NCBI RefSeq assembly: GCF_900101885.1
Contig: NZ_FNAN01000002.1
Location: 434,001-498,000 of the forward strand
Direction of reading: 5' to 3'
DNA from: Dyadobacter soli
GTDB lineage: Bacteria; Bacteroidota; Bacteroidia; Cytophagales; Spirosomataceae
Length of the DNA stretch: 64,000 nucleotides
Position numbers and translations under genes: made by a program. Of the stretch, positions 33,915 to 40,969 are shown piece by piece; positions within the stretch are counted from its first letter, which is position 1, and every line of letters begins with the position of its first letter. The notes beneath the pieces were generated by a model that saw nothing but the letters and a program-made list of their open reading frames with translations, was not told where the DNA came from and did not search any database.

Positions 33915-33941
33915 AAAAAAGGCGCCAATGGCGCCTTTTTT
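33915..33941 (+). terminator. Intrinsic terminator after the WcaJ-like gene
   Basis: AAAAAAGGCGCC, loop AAT, then GGCGCCTTTTTTG: a 6-pair GC stem extended by A-T pairs and ending in a T tract. This is a strong terminator that could work in both directions. Confidence 0.85.
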
Positions 33942-33993
33942 GTTTTCCACCCCCACCTATTCTACCAATTTCCCAAGGCACGCTTTTTTATGT

Positions 33994-34014
33994 GTAGTAT
34001 AAATTCTATTTTTG
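33994..34014 (+). promoter_or_regulatory. Promoter of the T9SS-cargo gene with AGTAT-N2-ATTCT palindrome
   Basis: AGTATAAATTCT (33997-34008) runs into the -7 element TATTTTTG (34007-34014). Bases 33994-34009 match 28885-28900 at 15 of 16 positions. The -33 position reads TTT (33984-33986, 20-base spacer). Confidence 0.55.
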
Positions 34015-34059
34015 TGTCATACAAAGTGTTATGTCATTTTAGAATTTATACAGGAGAAG

Positions 34060-35040
34060 ATGAAAAGGGTTTTACAAGTTTTAGCACCAATGTGCTTGTT
34101 GTTGATCGGAATGACCGACGTGCAGGCCCAGAAGCGTAAGATATTCACCGACCGGGTAAAATTCGGCGCGGTGACCTATCCGAGCACCGCCACTGTTACC
34201 GCCAACATGGTCGACGGCTATGTTAAAATGAAAGGTAGCAACCGCTTTATTTTCCCGGTGAGTGATAATTCAGTATACCGTCCGTTTGCGGCATCCGCGG
34301 ATGGCACTATGGGAGCTTACTTTTCAGGTAGCGTTGCCGTTGCGGTCACCACGAGCCACAAGGGAGGCAATTACCCGCCGCTGCCGGCAGGCGCACCGTT
34401 CTCGGTCAACAGCAAAGATGCCAACGTAGGCAAAGTGTCAACCCGCGAATATTGGGACATCAATGGCACCAATGCTACGAAAATCTCATTTGCCTGGTAC
34501 CAGGACAGCGGACTGGCATCATTGGCCCCGGGAGGTAACCTGAGCAAGGTTTACATTGTCGGCTGGAACGGCTCCAAGTGGGTCAAAATCCCTACGACGG
34601 TCGATGCGGTTTCCATACTCGGCGGCAGCAGCACCATCACCATGGGGTCGATGACCACGAATGCAGCCATTGTACCGAATACCTACCTGGCTTATACCTT
34701 CGGTGCAGACCTCTCGACTGCACGGGAGATGGCGCCCGGCGCCGACAGTACGCTCATAGCCGCAGATGGTACCGAAATCCTGAAACCTGAAAACAGCTCG
34801 ATGGACGAAGTGGAAGCCGCGGTGTATCCAAACCCCGCGTTCGACCGGATTTTTATCCGCAGCAACCGGAAGGTAAAACAGGTATCGGTTTGGGACATGA
34901 GCGGCCGCCGGATGCTTACTACCGGCAGCGCTTATGAAAACGGCATCGAAGTGAAGGGCGTTCCTGCCGGGACTTACGTGGTGAATATCGAAGACGATAA
35001 AGGAAAAACTACTTCACGCAAAATAATAATCAACAAATAA
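34060..35040 (+). CDS. Secreted protein with C-terminal T9SS sorting domain
   Basis: This 326-residue protein has a signal peptide (MKRVLQVLAPMCLLLIGM.. to VQAQ, about 1-24). The body of about 220 residues has no recognised family (including NRFIFPVSDNSVYRPFAAS and REYWDINGTNATKISFAWY). It has a type A T9SS sorting domain at about 255-326 (VYPNPAFDRIFIRS, VSVWDMSGRRML, GTYVVNIED). It should be secreted across the outer membrane and attached to the surface. ATG 34060 is preferred to the in-frame ATG at 34012, because 34012 lies inside the -7 element and a GGAGAAG purine run stands just before 34060. Its role beside the EPS genes is unknown, and a surface matrix protein is possible. Confidence 0.85.
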   Translation: MKRVLQVLAPMCLLLIGMTDVQAQKRKIFTDRVKFGAVTYPSTATVTANMVDGYVKMKGSNRFIFPVSDNSVYRPFAASADGTMGAYFSGSVAVAVTTSHKGGNYPPLPAGAPFSVNSKDANVGKVSTREYWDINGTNATKISFAWYQDSGLASLAPGGNLSKVYIVGWNGSKWVKIPTTVDAVSILGGSSTITMGSMTTNAAIVPNTYLAYTFGADLSTAREMAPGADSTLIAADGTEILKPENSSMDEVEAAVYPNPAFDRIFIRSNRKVKQVSVWDMSGRRMLTTGSAYENGIEVKGVPAGTYVVNIEDDKGKTTSRKIIINK

Positions 35041-35093
35041 TGTCCCCTTCCCTGAGGCATTGCGTAAATTTGCATGTAACGCATTATAAAAAT

Positions 35094-35098
35094 ACTCA
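35094..35098 (+). promoter_or_regulatory. ACTCA, possible truncated box, copy 12 (before rfbD)
   Basis: ACTCA abuts the ATG at 35099. At five bases it could be chance and is listed because of its position. Confidence 0.25.
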
Positions 35099-35965
35099 AT
35101 GAAAATAATCGTATTAGGTGCCTCAGGGCAGCTGGGAAGCTGTCTTAAAAAAGTCTCAACGGAACGTAACATTACCGACATCTCATTTCCTTCCGAAGAA
35201 AACGCCAATATCCTCGATAAAGATTTGCTCGACAAGCTTTTCACTGCTGAAAAGCCACAGTTCGTGATTAACTGTGCGGCTTATACGGCTGTCGATAAGG
35301 CCGAGGATGACGTGGAAACCTGCCGCAAAGTCAACCGCGACGGCGCTGCGTATATTGCCGAAGCGTGCAAAACGCACGGAGCAGCATTGATACATGTTTC
35401 CACCGACTTTGTTTTCAAAGGTGATATTCCAAAACTGCTGTCCGAAACCGACACGGCCGAGCCTGAAAACATGTACGGACTCACCAAACTTGAAGGTGAA
35501 GCGGCGATTGCAGAAATCCTGCCCGAGCATTACACATTGCGTACCAGCTGGCTGTATTCCGAGTTTGGAAACAACTTTGTAAAAACCATGCTGCGCCTCG
35601 GTCGCGAGCGTGAGCAGCTGGGTGTGATCGTTGACCAGGTAGGCTCTCCTACCTACGCGATCGACCTCGCCGATACGATCCTGGACATTATCGAATCCGA
35701 CAATAAATCTTACGGCATTTACCATTACAGCAACGAAGGCGTGACTTCCTGGTACGATTTCGCCAAAGCGGTTTTCGACCTGAGCGAAACCACCGTGAAA
35801 CTGAATCCGGTGAAAACGTCGGAATATGTAACACGCGCGGTCCGTCCGGCCTATTCGGTAATGGATAAATCTAAAATCAAAAGCACTTTCGGCATAGCTA
35901 TCCCCTACTGGCGCGATAGCCTCGGCGTTTGCATTGACCGCCTGGTCAATGAGACAGTAAGCTGA
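35099..35965 (+). CDS. rfbD: dTDP-4-dehydrorhamnose reductase
   Basis: This 288-residue SDR enzyme carries out the last step of dTDP-L-rhamnose synthesis using NAD(P)H. It has the nucleotide motif GASGQLGSCL (about 7-16), CAAYTAVDKAEDD (about 60-72), STDFVFKGD (about 101-109), catalytic YGLTKLEGE (about 125-133) and RTSWLYSEFGNNFVKTML. It is full length and completes the four-gene rhamnose pathway, although it lies 6 kb from rfbA. It is convergent with the GH78 genes, and only 5 bases separate the two stop codons. Confidence 0.95.
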   Translation: MKIIVLGASGQLGSCLKKVSTERNITDISFPSEENANILDKDLLDKLFTAEKPQFVINCAAYTAVDKAEDDVETCRKVNRDGAAYIAEACKTHGAALIHVSTDFVFKGDIPKLLSETDTAEPENMYGLTKLEGEAAIAEILPEHYTLRTSWLYSEFGNNFVKTMLRLGREREQLGVIVDQVGSPTYAIDLADTILDIIESDNKSYGIYHYSNEGVTSWYDFAKAVFDLSETTVKLNPVKTSEYVTRAVRPAYSVMDKSKIKSTFGIAIPYWRDSLGVCIDRLVNETVS

Positions 35966-35970
35966 TTACC

Positions 35971-38811
35971 TTACTTGCTCACCGCAAATTCATAATCTCC
36001 CGAGCCTGCCTCGACAATGACGTAGCTATCTTCTTTTCCAACGGTTTTCACCGCCTCGGAAGAAGATAGCTGCTTCCCATTCACCAGCACTTTCGCCTCC
36101 GCGCCCGCGGGTACATACACATGCGCGAGCGTGTTCACGGGTACTTTGACTTTCATTGTCAGTTTTCCGCTTGCGCTGCTCCATTCGGAAACAATAGTGC
36201 CGTTAATGGTGCGCAAAGAAGCTTTCAGGTGATTGATACCGTCGCTACCCATGCCGTCCGGCGCAATCTCAGGGCGAATGTCAAATGTCTCGAAGCCCGG
36301 TTTGGTCATCACAATACCCGCTGCATTACCGAACATCCATTCACACACCGCTCCGAATGCATAGTGGCTGAACGAGTTCATGGCTGCATTGTATTTGAAA
36401 CCGTCTTCCTTCGTGAAGCTATCCCATCGCTCCCAGATCGTGGTGGAACCGTTTTCAACCTCAAATCCCCAGGAAGGAAACTCTTTGCTGAGAAATAATT
36501 TATACGCCAGATCGGAATGGCCCGTGGCCGAAAGTGCCGGAAGCAATGGCTTGGCGCCGAGAAAACCGGTACCGAGTTTGTCGCCATTCTCCTTTAACAG
36601 TGCCGTCAGGTAATCGCCAGCCTTCGTACGGTCGGCGGGATTGATGATATTCATGTAAATAGCATTGGCATAGGCCGTCTGCGTATGCCCGGTAAAGCCC
36701 AGCGATCCATCCACATAACCCGCTCCATTGCCATAGGCTTGTGCGTCGCATTTGAACCGGCCGCCCTGGTCCACATAATGTCCGCGAATCGCTTCTCTCA
36801 CTTTCTTACCGGTTTCGACAAACCGCTGCTCGTCTTTTGCATTCCCGATCGCCGCGGCCATTTCGGCCATGAGGTCCGCGCAATAGGCGTAGTAAAAAGA
36901 AGCCAGCATATCCGGCGGGGTTTTCTTGCCAAAAGAAAGCCAGTCCCCGAAGCCACCTTTCGGATCGATATCGGCGAATGCATTCTCTTTGAAAATGTAC
37001 GTACCCTTGCTTCGGGTATCGAGGAAATTCATGAACTGCACCATATCCTGCCAGCCGTCGCGGATCATGCGGGTGTCGCCATAGGTGCGGTAAATCTGGT
37101 AAGGGCAAATAATGCCCGCTTCCATCCAGCCGGGTGAAAATGTATCGGTTTTACGAAGATTGGGGCGAGGGGCATAGAGCGGGTATGCTCCGTTTTCATA
37201 TTGGCCGTCGTTCAGGTCTACCACCCATTTGGTGAAAAATGAAGCCACATCCCGGTTGAATGTCGCCGACTTCACGTACACCTGCGCATCGCCCGTCCAC
37301 CCGATGCGCTCGTCGCGTTGCGGGCAGTCGGTGGGAATGTCTACATAGTTGGCCCGTTGCGTCCAGTCGATATTGCTGTAAAGCTGGTTCACCATCGCAT
37401 TGTCCGTTTCAAAAGAGCCGGTTTTAGGTGTATCCGAGCCGATTACCAGGCCTGTCAATGTCTCCTTCGTCGGCGCATTGCTCAAACCTTTTACCTCCAC
37501 ATATTGAAATCCGTGGAATGTGAACTTCGGCTCCCAGGTTTCGCCTGCCGGATCGCCTTTCAGTATATAAGTGTCGGTAGCACGCGCCATGCGCAGGTTT
37601 TCGGTCATGAGGCGGCCATCGGGGTAGAGTTTTTCGCCATATCGCAACCGGATGGTGTCGCCCGCGCGTCCCTTCACGTGCAGGCGCACAATGCCCGCGT
37701 AGTTTTGGCCCATATCGAATATGTAGGTACTGTCCGGGCGCTTTTGGGTGGTACCTACCCTTAAGGGCTGGGTTATCCTCACTGGCGGGCCGGGGTATAC
37801 CTGCACTTTGCGGTCTGCTTTGTCGGGGAAGATCTCTGCATTCTTCCATTTTGCATCGTCGAAACCGGCCAGGTTCCAGCCTTTTTGTTCCAGACGCGCG
37901 TCGTAAGTTTCCCCATTCAGCAAGTCGGATTCCAGCAATGCACCCTGGCTCGCCTTCCAGCTTTGATCGGTAACGAAAGTCTCCTTCTTACCATCCGCAT
38001 ACTCCACTTCGAGTTGCGCTTTCAATACCGGCACTTTTCCGTAAAATGCACGCACGACGGGATTTTGGACTAATAATGAATAGCCGAGATAACCCGCATA
38101 CCAGCCGTATGAGAGCTGCGAGGCCAAAGCATTCTTTCCGGACTTCAAATCTGCCGTCACATCGTAGGTCTGGTAGTAGACACGCTTGTCGTAATCCGTC
38201 CAGCCGGGCGTCAGGAATGCGTCACCGGCCTTTTTCCCATTAATACTAAATTCATACAAACCCAATGCGGTGACATACAACCGTGCCTTTTTAACGCCAT
38301 TCCGGATCGTCACTTCCTTGCGCAGGTAAGGCGCCGGCGGCAAATGGTACACCTTACCCTTCCCAAGATGATCCAGGTCCAGCCCTACCCATTGCCCTTG
38401 CCACTCCGATTTGTCCAGCAAACCCATCTCCCAATGCGACGGTTTGCTCCATTCGCCGGGAATGCCATTCTTGTCCCAGCTTCTGACTTTCCAGTAACAA
38501 ACCGTACGCGAAGCAAGCGGCTTACCGGCATATGCCACCTGCGCCGTACCGCGACCATTCGTTTTACCCGAATTCCACAAATCGGCACCGTTTTCGGTGA
38601 GCTTTTCCGGTGAGGAAGCCACCAGTATCTGGTAGGCGGTTTGCACCTGGTTGTTTTCCGTTGCCGTAAGCTCCCAGCTCAGGCGCGGGTGTGCGACGTC
38701 CGTAACCGGCGATTCCTTGTACTCGCAGCGCAGGTAACCGGGAACGATCCCTTTTGCATTTGCCCAAACAGTACCCAATGCCAGCATCACCGACAGCATA
38801 GTAGTTTTCAT
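35971..38811 (-). CDS. Alpha-L-rhamnosidase, GH78
   Basis: This 946-residue secreted enzyme has a signal peptide (about 1-19). A fibronectin-like N-terminal domain (RLSWELTATENNQVQTAYQI) is followed by beta-sandwich domains to about 430. The (alpha/alpha)6 catalytic domain contains DCPQRDERIGWTGDAQ (about 501-516), with the conserved acid pair of GH78. The second acid block is NGSTTIWERWDS (about 803-814), and a C-terminal beta domain ends the protein. It removes terminal alpha-L-rhamnose from glycans, probably in the periplasm or at the surface. It is the second gene of an operon, 17 bases after a related GH78-like gene, and converges on rfbD. Confidence 0.95.
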   Translation of the reverse strand: MKTTMLSVMLALGTVWANAKGIVPGYLRCEYKESPVTDVAHPRLSWELTATENNQVQTAYQILVASSPEKLTENGADLWNSGKTNGRGTAQVAYAGKPLASRTVCYWKVRSWDKNGIPGEWSKPSHWEMGLLDKSEWQGQWVGLDLDHLGKGKVYHLPPAPYLRKEVTIRNGVKKARLYVTALGLYEFSINGKKAGDAFLTPGWTDYDKRVYYQTYDVTADLKSGKNALASQLSYGWYAGYLGYSLLVQNPVVRAFYGKVPVLKAQLEVEYADGKKETFVTDQSWKASQGALLESDLLNGETYDARLEQKGWNLAGFDDAKWKNAEIFPDKADRKVQVYPGPPVRITQPLRVGTTQKRPDSTYIFDMGQNYAGIVRLHVKGRAGDTIRLRYGEKLYPDGRLMTENLRMARATDTYILKGDPAGETWEPKFTFHGFQYVEVKGLSNAPTKETLTGLVIGSDTPKTGSFETDNAMVNQLYSNIDWTQRANYVDIPTDCPQRDERIGWTGDAQVYVKSATFNRDVASFFTKWVVDLNDGQYENGAYPLYAPRPNLRKTDTFSPGWMEAGIICPYQIYRTYGDTRMIRDGWQDMVQFMNFLDTRSKGTYIFKENAFADIDPKGGFGDWLSFGKKTPPDMLASFYYAYCADLMAEMAAAIGNAKDEQRFVETGKKVREAIRGHYVDQGGRFKCDAQAYGNGAGYVDGSLGFTGHTQTAYANAIYMNIINPADRTKAGDYLTALLKENGDKLGTGFLGAKPLLPALSATGHSDLAYKLFLSKEFPSWGFEVENGSTTIWERWDSFTKEDGFKYNAAMNSFSHYAFGAVCEWMFGNAAGIVMTKPGFETFDIRPEIAPDGMGSDGINHLKASLRTINGTIVSEWSSASGKLTMKVKVPVNTLAHVYVPAGAEAKVLVNGKQLSSSEAVKTVGKEDSYVIVEAGSGDYEFAVSK

Positions 38812-38828
38812 AAAATGGAGATTAAATC

Positions 38829-40601
38829 TTAACGCAAAACTTTCACGCCCTTCGGCGCATCGATCTTCGACTTGACCGAACCGTCGGCCTGCTTTTCGTG
38901 CCGGATTTTTACCACACCCATTGGCGTGGGATAAGTACCCTCAACCCATTGCAAATCGCCGAGGTTAGGCTGAATGCGGATCACTTTACAGCCCGGCTCT
39001 ACCACGCTCACCCCCAGCACATGCTCCGAAAGCCAGGAAGTAGGCCCCGAAGCCCAGCCATGGCAGAGGCTGTGGCGTAGCTTTTTGTAACAATAAGCCC
39101 CGAAATCGCCGTGAATATCGTCCTTACCATCCGGCACAAGCTCGTCGATCGGCGCGGCATTTTTTGTCCAGGCCAGGTCGAAGTCCTCCCAAAAAGTAGT
39201 CGCGCCCATATCGAGCATACCGCCCCAGTAGTTGCGGATGCAGTTCAATGCACCGGTGTAGTCTTTTGCCTGCGCTTTGGTTTGCAACATATAGTAGCCG
39301 TAGAATGTCGAGAAGCGCTCGCAATCGCCCACGGCGATCACTTCCGCATTGGCCTTTTCGGCGGGCATCAGGCCGGCGAGGGCCATCAATGCGGCCGCTT
39401 GTTTGGAACCGTTGGCGTCGGGGACGTACATTTTCATCTGGGTCGCCATGGTTTTGCAGCGTGTGGCCTCTGCGGGCTCGTCGAGGATGAGGCAAAGTTC
39501 GGCGCCGGCTTCCAATGTCATGATCATCATCGCGTGCAGGCCCGCGTGGACGCCCTTCGGATTTTCACTGGACGGCCAGTCGAGGAAGCGGGTACCGTCC
39601 AGGTCCTCCTTATTGTCTTTGGTTTTCTCCATCAACTGGTCCAGCAATGCAACGAGGTACCTTCGCTGGTTACGGAGGTATTCGAGGTCGCCCTGATTTT
39701 TATACAAATCCCTGTGAATCAATACCCACCACATCGAATAGGCGCTAATACCGTTCATCCAGCCGGGGAGCGGGGTAATGTCGCGGGCGTGGTCGAGGCT
39801 CTTGGCTACTACTTCATTTTTACCAAAAACGGTATTGATCGTCATCACTTCCGGGTGCATATCGCCTACCCACACTAGGCGGTCGCGCTTGATACCGTCC
39901 CAGAGGTATTCCTGCATATTCAAATGCACGGTGTAAGCACCGGTGTTCCAGATGGTATTCAGGCGCTCGTCGTTGCTTTTGAACGAGCCGAGGTAAGGAA
40001 TGTCGCGGTACTCGAAAATGGCGCGCACCTCTTTCAATTCCAGCTCGCGGTCGGCGTCCACAAGGTCAATTCTTGCAAACCGGAAACCCGAGTTGCCAAC
40101 CTGCATCACGCCCAGCCACGGCACCTGAATGACGAAATCGCGCATAGCGTGGTCGTTGGTCGCACCCTGAATAGTGTCGATTTCCGACATGGCCTCGCTC
40201 ACCGATTCGCCGAGCCGAATGCGGATGCGGACCGGCCGCTGGTCGGCCGCCTGGTCGGTCACGATCTGAATGCCGCCTTGTATCTCCTTTCCGAAATCGA
40301 ATAATATGCCCGGTGTTTCGCCGTCCTTGCTGATCAGCTTTGCAAAATCCTTGTGAACGAGGTTGGCCTGGCCGGTGCCTTTCCGGAGCAGATTGGAAGC
40401 ATCGACCACGCTCGTGCCGCTGCGGTCCGACATCCACACGATACGTTTGGGCGACAGGTACTGCCTGATCCGGGAGTCCTTCTGGGCATCGTAGCTGTTG
40501 TCGAAAATCGGGGGAAGTTTTGAATCGGACATTTCCTGGGCAGCGAGATCGTTGGCTAGCGCGTAAAGAAAAAGTGAAAGGAAGGCCAGGTAGTTTTTCA
40601 C
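38829..40601 (-). CDS. GH78-like alpha-L-rhamnosidase family protein, short form
   Basis: This 590-residue protein has a signal peptide (about 1-21, ending LAAQ). It has a beta-sandwich region (about 60-200) and a helical-barrel domain. The first catalytic block reads KRDRLVWVGDMHPE where the larger neighbour has QRDERIGWTGDAQ, so the Glu of the first motif is replaced. The second block, TTFWEDFDL, matches TTIWERWDS. It lacks the long N-terminal domains. The start is GTG at 40601. It probably acts on rhamnose-containing glycans with the downstream enzyme, but the altered first motif could mean a different linkage or activity. Confidence 0.85.
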   Translation of the reverse strand: MKNYLAFLSLFLYALANDLAAQEMSDSKLPPIFDNSYDAQKDSRIRQYLSPKRIVWMSDRSGTSVVDASNLLRKGTGQANLVHKDFAKLISKDGETPGILFDFGKEIQGGIQIVTDQAADQRPVRIRIRLGESVSEAMSEIDTIQGATNDHAMRDFVIQVPWLGVMQVGNSGFRFARIDLVDADRELELKEVRAIFEYRDIPYLGSFKSNDERLNTIWNTGAYTVHLNMQEYLWDGIKRDRLVWVGDMHPEVMTINTVFGKNEVVAKSLDHARDITPLPGWMNGISAYSMWWVLIHRDLYKNQGDLEYLRNQRRYLVALLDQLMEKTKDNKEDLDGTRFLDWPSSENPKGVHAGLHAMMIMTLEAGAELCLILDEPAEATRCKTMATQMKMYVPDANGSKQAAALMALAGLMPAEKANAEVIAVGDCERFSTFYGYYMLQTKAQAKDYTGALNCIRNYWGGMLDMGATTFWEDFDLAWTKNAAPIDELVPDGKDDIHGDFGAYCYKKLRHSLCHGWASGPTSWLSEHVLGVSVVEPGCKVIRIQPNLGDLQWVEGTYPTPMGVVKIRHEKQADGSVKSKIDAPKGVKVLR

Positions 40602-40763
40602 AAACAGATAGTTTTGGTGTTCAGGATTGTAATATTCCCTGAAAATAAATGATTATAAATTAACCAACCAGCCTGTTCTGTCCTGTCCGGCGCTATTACC
40701 CATATTGCCACCGTTAACGCTTCGTTAACATTTTTACATGCTAAAAGTAAGTCAAAACCGTTC

Positions 40764-40771
40764 TACTTTTG
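40764..40771 (+). promoter_or_regulatory. -7 element upstream of the symporter genes
   Basis: TACTTTTG matches TAnnTTTG, but no TTG is seen at the -33 position. A leader of about 50 bases leads to the ATG at 40826. Confidence 0.4.
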
Positions 40772-40825
40772 CTTGTGGTACAATCCCCGGCCATTTTTTC
40801 AATACTAAACCTTTCGACCCAACCC

Positions 40826-40969
40826 ATGATCATAAAAGAAAATAGCTCGCAGGACCGCGACGGGCTGCCCCCATTTGTCAATAGCTGGAAACAGCTTTAC
40901 ATTCTGCTGATCGGCATGCTCGCATTGCAAATTGTCCTCTTCTATTTATTTATGACCCATTTTCAATGA
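40826..40969 (+). CDS. 47-residue single-pass membrane protein coupled to the symporter
   Basis: ATG 40826 encodes a short hydrophilic start (MIIKENSSQDRDGLPPF), then one membrane helix (about residues 23-43, LYILLIGMLALQIVLFYLF), then MTHFQ. Its TGA overlaps the symporter's ATG in the sequence ATGA, so translation is coupled. An upstream in-frame start at 40769 falls in the -7 element and is unlikely. No named family is recognised. By analogy with small partner proteins encoded before some other solute:sodium symporters, it may be an accessory subunit. That is inference from position and topology only. Confidence 0.6.
   Translation: MIIKENSSQDRDGLPPFVNSWKQLYILLIGMLALQIVLFYLFMTHFQ

Noticed and set aside
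34012..34059. Longer T9SS-cargo protein starting at 34012
   Set aside because: That ATG overlaps the -7 element of the promoter and would place residues in front of a clear signal peptide.
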